Shown piece after piece: positions 23,360-39,253 of a stretch of 64,000 bases of DNA. Source of the stretch: Circinella umbellata (Eukaryota; Mucoromycota; Mucoromycetes; Mucorales; Lichtheimiaceae); NCBI GenBank assembly GCA_025093555.1, contig JAIWNF010000029.1, positions 434,001-498,000 on the forward strand. Reading direction: 5' to 3'. The number at the start of each line of letters is the position of its first letter. The stretch's first letter is position 1. Below the pieces are notes generated by a model that saw only the letters and a list, made by a program, of their open reading frames with translations, searched no databases and was not told the origin of the DNA. Made by a program: the position numbers and the translations under genes.

Positions 23360-23995
23360 TTAGATCTCGTTGACAGTAAGAGCTATATAAAGAAGAATAA
23401 TAATATAAGACTGTCGTTAGTTTTCCAAGTTTTCTACCTAACAGTATATATACAACACCCTTTAAACAAAGATAAAAGAAAAAGAGAAAGTCTTACCAGG
23501 AGGAAGGGACTGTCTCAACTTGTTGGCCTTTTGCTTGTCATTGACAACAAGGGTGTACAAGTAACGCGAGCATCTGACCTTGAACTTGACAGAGTCGGCA
23601 TTCTTCTTAATGCGAGCGGCTAATGATATTACATGTCAGTACAGTATAAAACAAGAAAAAAAACAAAGTACATAAATCGTAAAAAAAAAATGTTTATATC
23701 ATTCTTACACTTGGCGTCCTTTCTGCGGGCAATTTCAAGGAATTGCTTGATGTCCTGAATTTGCTTGGGCTATAATGAGAAAAAAAAATAATAGCAAAAT
23801 TTGTTATGAGTTAAATTTGAATCTGGGTAAATACAATAAAAATAATAAAATTTTCATCCATCAATTATTTCAATCCATCCATCCATTCATCTAATCTATT
23901 TTATCCCATATATCTTTCATAATCTCTATCTATCCGTATGGTATCCCTTCTTCTCTATCCTCTCATTGCCCTTCTAATGGTTCCATAGTTACCAT
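23360..23995 (-). CDS. RPL38: 60S ribosomal protein eL38
   Basis: Four exons, 23995-23993 (only the ATG), 23769-23709, 23619-23497 and 23382-23360, splice in frame to 69 aa, the normal length of eL38. The product reads [21 protein letters not shown], then [20 protein letters not shown] and QSLPPGALTVNEI, matching the family throughout. It is a structural protein of the large ribosomal subunit. The first coding exon holds just the start codon before a roughly 220-nt intron, an arrangement often seen in fungal ribosomal protein genes. No start in the contiguous sequence would serve. The first exon is inferred from the ATG followed by GTAACT and is the least certain part. Confidence 0.9.
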
Positions 23996-24993
23996 GTCTG
24001 CTACGCGTATGGCAAAAGAGGGACTTCTAACGCTGAGTAACAGAATCGAATATGAACCACCACCGAAGCTGATAATTCAAATCCAGCTGCTCCAAATTTC
24101 TTTGACCCAATTTGAAATTATGCAATTTTACACTTTTGATATATTTAAAAAATAATAATAGCATAAATGCATAAAATATACTCGTTGTTTCCATAACAAC
24201 AGCTATATTATTTACTATCTATTCATCAGTTAGAAATACATTACTTGACAAAATTACTTGTGTATGGAGTATGATGTGCTCGCTATTAATAATAAAAGAC
24301 AGTGAGGATTGTGAATAGAAAGCTATAAATGACGTCTGGTCTTGTGTTTGACAGGTCGAGTTCAATGAGAAAATACAAATGAAAAAGCTATAGATTGGTT
24401 ATATTGAAAAATTTGATAAGATGTACGAATAATACTTACTCTACAAAAATGTATTTATGAAGGGTACATTTATTAGTTGATATATCTTCTCGGTGGATAA
24501 AAAGTCCAAGTATTTTCTGAAATGACATTACAGTTTTGTTCTAAACAGCTATAGTAAAATAGCAGTAGCTTAGATTCACAGTGTTATATATTCCAATGCT
24601 TACAAACAGAAAAGTAGTTAGGCATTCTTCTTTTTATAAATATATTACCAAAGAGAAGATGAAAAGGTCCTGTATAGACAATACATGTTACAGAGCAACT
24701 AACTAGAGCTCTACATCATTACTTATATTCTTTGGTTATCCAACGTTATTCTAGATATTTTAGTCTCAAAAAAATTAATTGTAATTAATTGTTAAAAAGT
24801 TTTGTTTTTGACCTCATACCAATTAATCAGAATTACACATGAGCAATAAAGAACCCCCCCCCCAAGTGCGGGGATACAAACATTTCACCTCAAGGCTTAT
24901 TTTTTATATCTCAAAACTGCAAAATTGACAAAAGCCGTGAGTTTTTTAAATATCATTAAGAAGAAACGACGATCACGACATTTGTTAACCCTA
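23996..24993. other. Divergent promoter region between eL38 and the DDX42-type helicase
   Basis: AT-rich, with CATCCATC-type low complexity upstream of eL38 and a C-run near 24856. No gene was recognised. It must contain the promoters of two divergent housekeeping genes. Confidence 0.5.
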
Positions 24994-28192
<3,199 letters not shown>

Positions 28193-31160
28193 ACTCAGTC
28201 TTAGCATTGCTTTTTCAACAAGAAAAGGTGAACTCTATATAATAAAGCTTATAGTATTTGTACATGCCCCTATCATAGTATTTCTCTTTTGTTGTGCTCC
28301 GGTGATCATAACCTATCTGACATGCAGATTAGAAATGTGTCAAATATACACATTTATGCAATAAAAAATTAGTTTTTCCATGATTCTTAATTAAAATTGT
28401 ATTTGGAGAACAAAATACCCAATAATCTAATAATTATGGAGAATACTGAAACACTATGTAATAAGTCTTAATCATCCTTAATTTATAATAGATAGTATAT
28501 ATTTTCTCCACGCAGCACCATTTATACACAATTACCCTCCCCCAAAAAAAATATTTAATTTTAAATGAGAGTGCATTGTTATAAGTAGAGAAAAGGTTAT
28601 TAAGTAAAACATTAGGATTATAGTATTCCACGCTCGTGTTGCGGTCACACAACAATGAGCGATGTCGATCATTTTTATTTCTTTTGACTTCTATAATAGC
28701 TCACTAAAAAGCCCAGTTCTCTTTGCTTGATAAATGAGGAAATCGGATATAAGGCAGTTTAATTCTTAAAGGATTTATATTTGTATAATGGTTACACGAC
28801 ATAAAGAGCGGATTGTACAAATAAGTCATTTGATAAAAAAAGGCGATACGGTAAAAGTGCTTGAAATAAGCGCCCAAAAAAGAGGACAATGAAGAAGGTT
28901 GATGGTGCTACAACACGAAACCTGATATATAAAACGACCGAGCAATGTATTACACAAAGCCACCCCACTGGGTCGCTTTTTGTCCGACTATAACTCTAGA
29001 CTCAAATCAACTCTTTACTTTCTGTAGTACAACAAAATAATCTATATGGCTCATATACCACGTATTAAAAAAAATGCTGAATGGACGTGCACAATTTTGT
29101 TTTATTTTATTTTTCATTTGGCTTTATTTTTGTCATATATACATTTTTGTATAAATAATACGTTTTTTCATCAGGCAGCATTCTATGCAGCTTTTATGTA
29201 GACTATTATCATAACTGCAATTATATAAATGTAGTAAATACAGAATTTTTTTTCTGAGAAGTCGTTATGCATTATTTAAATACGTATCATAGGTATTAAA
29301 CTTCATACATATACATGCTTTATTATATATGTGTGATAAACAGTACAAATAAACGATATCTGAGAGTCCAGAACGACACAAAAAGTCACATTTATAATAC
29401 TTCGTCATCTACATAATAATAGAGAGGATCAGGTGGAGTGCGCACAAAAAAACCTGTATATGAAAGGAGAGGGCCCGGAGGACTACGCTTTTTTTTCGCA
29501 AAGCTAGTTAAAGGTTCCCCCGACTTGCGGCGGGAAAAGTTTTTTTTTTTTTTTATCGAACGACCCGAGAGTTATATAATACCTTGTAGTATAAATGAAA
29601 TGTATATGAAGAAATACCGAAGAAACAAAAAAAATGTTCTGTTTTGATAAAATAATAAGAAGGTGAAATTACTTTAGTTTGCCTCAAATTATTGTGCCAT
29701 TATTATGTTAGCAGCAGTTTTAAAGTTTCATGTGTATAAACGTAATATTAGGATATAAAACAATGAAGAATCCAATTCTTTTATTCTCAAATGACCCATT
29801 CTTTTCGGCAATAGCTTTGATAATATGGTAAATGTTTTGAGCGTGGCGCTTTTTTTTATTTATTTGATTATGTTGTACAAAACGATCAGAATCGATCCAT
29901 GATCCTGGATTTTTTTTTACGATTGAACTAAAATGACCGATTACTAACGAACAAAAAAAATATTTTTTTTTATTTCATTTTGTGAAATGGTGATCATAGT
30001 CGTGTGCCTTTTTATTCTTTGACGTTGGAAAAGGGGATAAATATAAGTTTTTGGTTTCTTTGGGGGGTAGAGTACTAAGACATAAACATTTAGAAAACGC
30101 TAACTTTCTTTTGCCACATTTAATTTCAGGGGGTGCAAAGACTTCTTTTCACTAAAAGATAATAATAACCAGTTTTTTTATAGCTTCTCGTCATTCTTCA
30201 AAACCACATTCTATCTTGACGGATTTAGGAGAAAAACAACATGTCCAATATATATATTAAGTTTATAATTGATGATTATATTACTAAGTAGCACACTCCT
30301 TTTTTTCAACGTCATTTCTACATATGTACATAATATAGATAGTATCAAAACCCCTTATTTATCTTTATTGATCAATACGTATTGTTGAGTATAATAATAA
30401 TAATAATAATAGTAATAGTAATAATAATAGTAATAATAGTAATAATAGTAATAACCGCTTACTATAAGTATAAAAAAATGGGATAAAAAAGAAAGTTCAC
30501 GTATATTTTTATATATGAATAAATTATGATAATTATACGTATACTTGTTTAGAAATAAATTATAACTTTACAACAACTTAATACTGCAATAGGAACAGAT
30601 ATTGATGTTCCTGTTATTCCTGTTGTATGATATAGAATTAAGAATAAAAAATATTCTGAATATCATCATAAATAGTATAGCTAATAAACAATACTACACA
30701 ATCTTTCGCCCTAACCCCCAAAAAAAAAGAAAAAAAAACGAGGAGAAAATCCCAGCTCTGCTGAAATCAATCCTTCGCACATCAAGATTAGTGATTTACG
30801 AAGATGTAATAAGTAGAACATATGGTTAACAATAGTGAAAGAGAGAGTATGAGAGCGAAAAAAAATCTGATATAATTATTGGGGGACAAAAGATACGTAG
30901 AAGTTCTGGTTTTTTTTTCTTTGGTTGCACATGGCTCGTTGGCAACACATAGCACCCACGTAGTCATATACGGTATCCCATAGCAATCGAAATGATATAT
31001 AAAGTAGCGATGGTAACTCGTTTTTCTCTTTTCTTCTTTACTACGTTCTCTTTTTTCATTTCTTATTTCTTTTTCTCCTTTCATTTTCATTTTTGCATTT
31101 CATCTCTCTCTCCCCTACTTTATCTTATCTTCTGAATTTTTTTTCTAATTATTTTAAAAC
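28193..31160. other. Three-kilobase gene-free interval
   Basis: AT-rich. Small frames at 28704-28889 (minus) and 29438-29647 (plus) have noise-like composition. A trinucleotide array lies at 30390-30455. The last 150 bp before the Nudix gene is C/T-rich, as in a leader. Nothing else was recognised. Confidence 0.45.
30390..30455. repeat. ATA/AATAGT trinucleotide-type microsatellite
   Basis: Imperfect tandem of AAT and AGT triplets (TAATAATAGTAATAGTAA pattern) over about 65 bp. Confidence 0.8.
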
Positions 31161-32968
31161 ATGGTTCAGCAACAACAACAACGATTTGATAGCTTCCTTG
31201 AAGTTATCACACATGCTGATAAATTCCCTCATGAATTTGATCCAAAAAATCCAGATGAAGTACATCATGCCATCCCTTTTAGATTTAACTCTCAAATCGT
31301 TGGTCGTGTATTACCTAGCACATTGCCACCGTTGATCGAATACAATGCTGCTCAAACACCAGGACCTTTTGAAATTGTTGAAGGCGAATATATTTCTTTT
31401 GCCACTTGGGTTGACTCTTTTGATAAGCGTAATCAAGTGATTGAGAATTTATTAAAGACATGGCGCGAAAACAATGTCTTCAAAGTACTTAAAGGTAAAG
31501 TATTACATTTTCTCTGTTATCTAGTGAATCCATGTCAATGAAAAAGCCCCTTCCTCTCCTTCTCCCCCTTTTTTTCGCTTCTTTTCTTACTGCTTTACTT
31601 TTCAGTATATTGGTTCGAATCATTAATTTATTTGTTATTTATTAATTACTAATTACTAATTATTATTTTATCTTTATGTGGCTTCTATCACTGTTTCTGT
31701 TATAATTCAACTTTTAGGATGGAGAAATGAAATATTCCCAGTGTATGGCGATGCTTCTCAAAAGAACAATGTAGCATTTGTCATTGAGCGTGCAGGAACA
31801 CCGCTCTTTGGCATTTCACAATTCGGTGCTCACTTAAATTGTTATGTTCGGGAAGCTGATGGTAGTATCAAAATTTGGGTAGCAAGACGTAGTCTAACAA
31901 AACAAACATGGCCTGGTTTATTGGATAATTGTGTAAGTCATTTTTTTTAAATCGATCAATTTACCTTTTATTTTCTACTATTTTCTATTTTAGTAAGTAA
32001 AAAAATGAAAAGCGCAAGTTTTAATTTTATATTATTTTGGATTTAGGTTGCTGGTGGTATCACTTATCAAGCTACTACGAAGGACACGATCGTTAGGGAG
32101 TGTGATGAAGAAGCAAGTATACCCCCAGAAATTTCACAACAGGTAATTTGATATTCAGCTTATAACTTGTTTTTTTTATTTATTTTCCAAAAACACACAA
32201 AAATCAACTTTCAATGATGTTTATTGTTGGGGGTGCGATTGTCTGTGCTTGCATCGTGATTAAGTGGTGTTATACAAGATGCCTTGATTGACAGGCTCGT
32301 GATGAAATTTATAATAATACTTTTTTGTTCGTCGCACATATTTTTATTAAGGCTCGTAATGTTGGAGCAGTTTCTTATTTTACTACTACCGAACATGGTT
32401 TGGTTCCTGAAACTCAGTAAGTATACAGTACTACATTATAAAAATATATTGTAAACATCTTACAAAAGATCACCAGTAGCTACTATTACATCATGGTCGT
32501 TATCAGCATTGTAAAAAAGTACTGACACTTACTTTTAAATTATATTATTTTTTTTGACAGATATACATTTGATCTTGAACTTCCACTCGATTTTGTACCT
32601 ACTCCGCGGGACGGAGAAGTTGAATGCTTCTATTTGTGGAGTGTTGATAAAGTACGCGAAACATTATTGAATAATGAATGGAAACCAAACTGTGCTTTGG
32701 GTAAGTTATTCTATATTTCATTTTTATAACTAAATGGTTTTCAAACAAGTTTTGCGGGGATTTCTTATATAATAACGTTTGTCTTCTTTTAGTCACAATC
32801 GATTTCTTAATGAGACACTCTGTAATCACGGCTGACACTGAACCTGATTATATTGACCTTACATATCGCTTACATCGAAAATTGGAATTCCCGACGCCAC
32901 ACAAGAACAAGACTGCAAGTGCCACTCGTGCTCCTTTGGTTGTAACATCGAACTGTCAACAACAATAA
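31161..32968 (+). CDS. DUF4743/Nudix hydrolase (thiamine-pyrophosphokinase-related family, yeast YJR142W-like)
   Basis: Six exons, 31161-31494, 31718-31932, 32047-32142, 32352-32416, 32561-32700 and 32793-32968, splice in frame to 341 aa. An N-terminal DUF4743-like half (PFRFNSQIVGRVLPSTLPPL, GWRNEIFPVY) is followed by a Nudix half with FGAHLNCYV, IWVARRSLTKQTWPG, LDNCVAGGI and the Nudix box ending RECDEEASI (about 186-208). YFTTTEHGL and EVECFYLW fit the same family. In the box, R200, E201, E204 and E205 are present, but the position expected to hold the first Glu (192) is Ala. This may change metal binding or substrate. In yeast the relative acts on damaged thiamine diphosphate; the activity here is inferred only from family. 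Confidence 0.88.
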
Positions 32969-33502
32969 AAGTTGTAGGAGTAGTAATAAATCTCAACATA
33001 GTAGTATATAATAATATTAATAGTTTTTTAAAGTATATAATATAGGGACTGTGAAGTATTTATACATTACGGTCTTCTACTATTATACTAGCTAAATATC
33101 CTTATTATTTAAAATAATCAATACTACTCTCGTCGATTGTCTCATTCTTTTTTTTTTTTTTTTGGTTTATACCTTACTTTCTATTTTGAACTTTTGCTAT
33201 GTCGATTATTTAACAGCTTTTTCATCTCCTTCCCAACTTATTCACATTATATTATTATATATCATTAGCCACAGGCACAAACGCACACACACACATATAT
33301 ATATACATAACAAACATTATATCATTGCAAAAACATATACACACATTTAGTTATAAATAACATTTTTCTTATATGTTTCACACAGTTCTAAAACGTGTAA
33401 CGCGAAATATTGCAACAATGCTGACTTTTTATAATATTTTTGTTTCTTTCAACGGCTACTGACTGTTGGTTATTTGTACTTCACCTATCTGTTCCAGTAA
33501 TA
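32969..33502. other. Intergenic with CA/TA low complexity
   Basis: AT-rich sequence with an ACACAC/ATATAT stretch at 33281-33306 and a T-run at 33149. It is the leader of the CNH-like gene; no other gene was seen. Confidence 0.5.
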
Positions 33503-35620
33503 ATGACATACAATGACGAAACACAATGTGAACCAATCTCGGCCAGTAATGAACCTCCATCTTATGATTCGGCTATAGCCAGTTCTTCAGAAACACCTCA
33601 TTTACAAATACCTGAGCATCAAGATTATAATGGGCATCATCACCAGCAACAGCAACAGCAGGTAATCTTATTGAAGAAGGTACATCACGTTTATCTTATT
33701 AGATATTGTTATATTAAACAATATATTTAATTTTAGAACAATTCCCCTGCTGATACTATGACAACAAGTAGAAATCGATTATTAGCACAAATAGATCTGA
33801 AGATACTCGCGTCGTCAGAAACTATCCATTGGCCGACACCCGCACCATCTTTTGAATCATGTTGTATTCTTGATGATCGTTTCATGCTATTGGGACATGC
33901 AGCGGATGGTATTCAAGTACTCGATTTGCATCAGCCAAATACTAAGCCAAAAACAATTATTTGGGTACGTGTGCGCCAAATGGTACCTATCAGGCCGTGC
34001 CGTGTGGTACTTGTGATCGCGGGACGTAATAAACGCGTACGTTGCTATTCTTATGACGCTTTGTTAAGATTATGTTATGCCGTATATAATATTGACTGGA
34101 ATCAACGGGTTGATCTTAATCACGATGTACCTTCATTGAAAGAATGGAAACATATTGCCTCACAATGCGGAAAAGCACCAGATGAAGAACGTGATAATAC
34201 ATTATCCGATAATCACAATAATCACAATGTCGATAATCAACAACAACAGCGATCAAAACAACCTCAGCAACAACAAAAGAAAGCACAGTCTTCAGGAGCA
34301 ACAGCAGCAACAACACGATTAGTACTTTCCAGTGGATTGGCATTAAAACAGCATTATACATGTAATAATGTAATACTCCAAGAATTCTATTACAAATTTC
34401 CAGATTGTAGGGAAGTGGCACGCATACATATATATCAAACGAGTACTTTTGTATTTGCTGCAGTCATGCAACGAGACAAGATTGTTGTCTGGCAACAACG
34501 AAGATACGATCAAGAACATCAACAAAAGCACCGATTGAGTCCCTTTTATCGTTTTAAGGTTTATTGGATTCCTGCAGAGCCACGTTGGATTTCATTTGCA
34601 GATGATCGTATCACTTTACGATACCTTCTTGCTGTCTTTTCTACTGAGGCCACAGCCATTGGATTACGCAATAGCAAAGTACGCACCATACCCATTGACG
34701 CCAAAGTCGCCGAATTATACCAAAAAACATGGTTAAGAGAACAATATGATCATCAATTGAACCCCACTGAAAACTCTTCCTCCTTTAATAATCATCAACA
34801 TACCGAACATAATTTATCTACATCAACTACTGTTTCCTCTTCTTCATCGAACAATTCACCATCACGTTTGCGCTCACAATCATCACCACATTCTCCTTCT
34901 TCACCAACCGGTAACAACATCACATTACCACCATCTTCTTCATTTCCAATATTACCTTCGACTACTACACCAGATATTCAATGGACATCCTTGATACAAC
35001 TTCCATTTTATCCAAATCCTTTAACAACATCGTTAACCAGTGATTACAGCAATCCACCTTCTTATGATACTGTTATTACCTCTTCACCTTCTGAAGCTGC
35101 GGACCCCGTTGCTTTATCAGCTACAATGTCACCCCAATTATTTTTCGCCACTTTATGCCGACAAAGCTATATTATTGATCTAACCGGTGGATTATTTTCA
35201 ACATTGGTCTATCACTGGACACATGAACCGCAATATATTGAATTTATTCAATTGACGGATGATAATTGGTGCGCTGTTGGATTTAGTCGTGAAAGTGTTG
35301 AATTGCTTCATATGCGGACGGGTGAGAAAATACATCGGATCATGAATGGAGTTCCAATCTGTTACCTGGGGCGTTGGGATGTCAAGCATAATGGGAAAAA
35401 GAAGGTCAAAGCGTTATTTTGGTGTTGTGGTACAGCACAAGATAATTCTCATGTTTATATGCTGCAAGGTAATGCTACCAGCGATGGTAATAATACCAGT
35501 TGTAATGATGGTAGTACTGATGCTACAAATACCCTTTCTTCTGATGTTCTGGTTGATGGTAGCTGTAGTAATAGTGACAACAACAACAGCAGCGCTAACA
35601 ATGAGGATGTATATTCATAA
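33503..35620 (+). CDS. CNH-like (citron homology) protein with two PPSY motifs
   Basis: Two exons, 33503-33661 and 33737-35620, give 680 aa. The N-terminal 53 residues contain NEPPSYDSAI and a Gln run that is interrupted by the intron. The body reads like a CNH/beta-propeller domain: CCILDDRFMLLGHAADGIQV, VIAGRNKRVRCYSYDAL, FVFAAVMQRDKIVVW and WCAVGFSRESVELLHMRTGE. Two low-complexity inserts (Asn/Gln and Ser/Pro) interrupt it. A second PPSYDTVITSS lies in the Ser/Pro insert before the last propeller part. PPxY motifs bind WW domains of Rsp5/Nedd4-type ubiquitin ligases. CNH domains occur in Rho GEFs, GCK kinases and Vps39-type tethers, but no DH, PH or kinase domain is present. The domain call is from pattern only. 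Confidence 0.65.
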
Positions 35621-35981
35621 TTTATTTAAAGAAAGGAAAATGATGATTCTTGTATAGGATAGAGTATGTAATTAATTGTTTAAATTATTTGTAATATAGT
35701 GTGATTTTTTATAGCTGCTGTATTTCATATATATCCAACTATATTAATTATTTTATGAATCCGTATGCTCATTTTACTGTCATTTTTTTCTTACATATGC
35801 ACATACAATTAACTATGCACTCCAATTCAGATCACTTGTAAAACTACTGATACTATTATGTGAAAGCTTTTCGAAAAAGTAAAAAAAAAAAAAAAAAGAA
35901 TATTATATTTACAAATTGAACATCATACGGATATATATATTTACTTTCTTTTCTTTGAAAAGAATCTGCCACTCAACAAAT
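35621..35981. other. 3' flanks of convergent genes
   Basis: AT-rich with an 18-nt A run at 35880. It separates the stop codons of the CNH-like gene and the SUMO ligase. No gene. Confidence 0.5.
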
Positions 35982-37878
35982 TCAATCCAATTCATGGTAT
36001 ATCCGTTCCATTTTAATCTTTTTCTTTGTTTGTGATTCTTCTAATGGAGTAAATGATTGGCCATCCCGTAGAATCAGTTTGGTTTCATCAGGATATTTTG
36101 CAATAGCTTGATCTAATTCATGGTCGATACATAAATCTTGAATTGACTTGTATTGAAAAGCACATATCGGGCATTGCCAAGTTCGCTCCAAGCCTTGACA
36201 TCGAAAGAAACATGCAGCATCAAAACAAGCAACATGTTTACAATGAATTCCTCGAGCGGGAAACTCAATACGAGTAAAGAGTATCGGGTCTTCTAATGAA
36301 ACAATCTCATCACCCATGAGCAGATCATCCTTGTCATCACCGCAGCTGTTTGTACCGATTCCAGAACCGCTCATGCTACGACCTTCCTCTTCTCTTTGAA
36401 TGATATCCATACAATCATTAAAAATACTACGTGAACAATGGATATTTGTTCGACGGTCGTCTTTCTTGCTAAAAATATTGAAAGCTTTTTCTTGAATCAA
36501 GGCAATTTTAGTTTGGGCTTTGACATTTTCTATAAGGCGGCAAATATACATTCCGGCGGTTTGTACATATAAATGGCAAACAAGCTTTTTGTAATAAAGA
36601 AACATATCATTGATATTATATAATTAATATATTAAACTCAACAAAAGTATATATGGAGTGAAAAAAAAAAGATTCTTTTTATTTACCTCAATAGGTGTTT
36701 TTTGCCATACAGTACAGATGGATGCTTGTTTGATATCCACATCGCAATCAAATTCAATTGAAATTTCATCATTTTCTTTTGAACGATTCTCCAATATATC
36801 TTTCCAGTCCACTTTTTCAGTAATATCAATATGCTTGTAACCATATTTTTGAACATTTTTCTAAATTCATCAGTTCTCAAGTTTAGTCAAAGAATCATTG
36901 CCTATAATTTCATCTTCTCAATAGTATAATAGTATATATATATACCTGATCCATATCCTTCCATTGGTTATCCTTGCCATCAATGGTAAATTCAGTTATA
37001 CGTGGCTCCCAACATATCCTATTAGATGACCAAAGATAGAAGTGTAATCGAATATCTCTTGTATCCTTCTTCTTTTTCGTACCAATACGTTCTTGAGCAA
37101 AACTCATTAAATTATGTGTTGGTATCACAATTCTTTGCTTTGGTTTATTATTGTCTTCTAACTCTTCTTCTTCTCCTTCTTCTTCTTCCTCGTTATCATG
37201 GTAGGGGTATTGTATATTTTGTTGTACATCGACACGAACTAATTCTTCTAGTCGTTCAAATATGTCACATGTGGGTAATTGATCATATGCTAGTCCGGGC
37301 CGGATTTTTCTTTTTTCACTAATACTGTTATACAGCATAACAAGATTTCATTAAAAAATCTCTTTTTCTCTATTGCTTTCTTTTTCTTCTTCTTTACCTT
37401 TCTCGTTGTAATTTCAAAGCTTGTTCATTAACTCTCCAAAGTGACGTCCCTGGATATAAAATATCAAGAAGCCGTGTTGCAAACAAATTTTGTTTTATTT
37501 TGGAAGTTGCAATCCGGCTTTTTTCTAACCCACGATCCAGGAGAAACTGGTGAATAATATTCAGTTTTGGTTTATTCAGTTGAAATAAATTGGCAGGATT
37601 CTAGTCATTCAAATATTGTTAGTATTTGTGTTTTGTTTTCAAATGAAGAAAAAAATGGTGTTTATTTTTACCATGAATAAATCCATCGATCGAGGAATGG
37701 TTTTCATGCCAATAAGTTTACCCAATTCGTTCAACTGATCCGTAGTTAAAATGGGTCGATTAGATCGCCATTTACGAGTTTTATAAACAGCCGATTTTTG
37801 ATCATATCGTTTTCGTTTCGATAGTGCCTTTTCATGAGCAAAAGCAAGGGATCTATTCACAAGCGAAGTACTTTGCAT
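35982..37878 (-). CDS. PIAS/Siz-type SUMO E3 ligase (PINIT + SP-RING)
   Basis: Five exons, 37878-37672, 37600-37398, 37324-36946, 36860-36687 and 36584-35982, splice in frame to 521 aa. The C-terminal half holds an SP-RING: SLEDPILFTRIEFPARG, then HCKHVACFDAACFF and WQCPICAF. The expected ligands C436, H438, C459 and C462 are all present. The middle region (ISEKRKIRPGLAY ... RLHFYLW, ITEFTIDGK ... NVQKYGYKHIDITEKVDWKD) fits a PINIT domain with an acidic insert of Glu/Asp. The N-terminal 140 residues are helical and basic, where a SAP domain would be; I could not confirm SAP. Such proteins transfer SUMO from Ubc9 to nuclear substrates. The exon 3 acceptor could be 6 nt downstream (37318) without changing frame. 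Confidence 0.88.
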
Positions 37879-39253
37879 TAAAAAGTTGTCAAAAAAATTC
37901 TTTTTTCGAATTCTAGACTGCCTAAAACAAAATAAAAAATCCGCTCATGGATAAAACGAATCATTGATAAAATGTAGATACTTTGAATCATAATTATTAA
38001 ATTTGATGCGTACGTAATTTGGATCTGTTTCATCAATTTTGTTTCTAGTAATACAAGGACGAACATATGTATACCAAGTGGTCAATGAATGATCTTCACC
38101 ACATGATCATAATACCAAATGAAATATTGTTTCTTATTGTCACTAGAAGAGCTCTATTATTCAATTTACATTATTGGATTGGCTTTTTCGGATCATCTCA
38201 ACAGATCTTGGAACAATTCTACTACATTAGAGCACAGGGTTTTGTAATGAAAAGATCAAGCTTTTCAACTAGTTATAGTGCCACAATATTCATACGTAAT
38301 TTGAAGTCTATTTGGTATTTATCATATAATCACTCTCAGTACATATATGATTTTCTGTAGCAATATGTAATGTGAGAAATTGCAGCCTCAACAACGTCTA
38401 TTTTTAACGATTAAATCCGAGGGAAATCCAACATTGGCACACATTCCCATGTTAACGCTTTATTTTGAATATAATTGATGTTTGAATGATTGAATAAATA
38501 AACCAGGTACGTATAAGATTGATAATCTTACTACTGGTTGATATTTACCAATATTGACATTACATATCTTTTTTAATAATTACTGCAGCGTACTAGTAGC
38601 CTGTAACTAAATAACGCACTATAACTCTCGTCCACGTAGTTTCTATATACTTTTCTAGAACTCTTCACTTGTGTGTATTATATTAAGGCTTAGTAGCTAC
38701 ATCGTTGAAAGTTGGATTTGGTGCTAGAAATGAAAGTGAGTCATTATGTAAAATTGAGCAAAACTTGGGTCACCTGAGTGAAAACGAACCGTCCAATTTA
38801 ATAATGCTACCAGATAATAAGAATTAGCGTGATTCAAATGACATATAGTAACATACATCATCTATATATAATTATAAAAAAAAGCAATATTACGAATATG
38901 CTTATACAGTAATTTTTATTTTCTTGTCAAAAAGCCCCTACAAAACGTCAGCGAATGCTTAGTCCAAGTTTGGCAGCTTTTGCGGAAAATATACTCTGAT
39001 GCTCTAGTTTTAATACAATCCAAATCTTACAGGGGCAGAGTCCTTATTGAGGATGTCTTTGAACGATGACTACAAACATAGAAACAGAGTATGGTGAAAG
39101 TAAGTAATTTCGAAGCCGCGTTTTGTAACCTAATCATTATTGACACCAATCCTTTTATGTATAGCCGCATTGTGCACAGCACCATATCAATATGGGAAAT
39201 CGTGGCATTCGTATTAGTACGTAAGTATTTGTTCGATAAATTCCATAAAACCA
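37879..39253. other. Intergenic upstream of the SUMO ligase
   Basis: AT-rich; the 38067-38360 plus-strand frame has no recognised features. TACGTA occurs at 38013, 38297, 38508 and 39219. No gene was recognised. Confidence 0.4.

Noticed and set aside
23228..23623. 131-codon plus-strand frame
   Set aside because: Antisense shadow of the eL38 exons.
29438..29647. 69-codon frame with a GC-richer stretch (GAGGGCCCGGAGG)
   Set aside because: Low-complexity Phe/Lys runs from A/T tracts and no homologous motif. Possibly an unrecognised RNA or repeat fragment, but nothing supports a call.
31612..31626. GGTTCGAATC-like tRNA B-box in intron 1 of the Nudix gene
   Set aside because: No A-box, acceptor stem or anticodon arm could be placed around it. 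No tRNA was found anywhere in the window.
38067..38360. 97-codon plus-strand frame
   Set aside because: No recognisable domain, no neighbouring exons with good splice fit, and amino acid composition typical of AT-rich random sequence.
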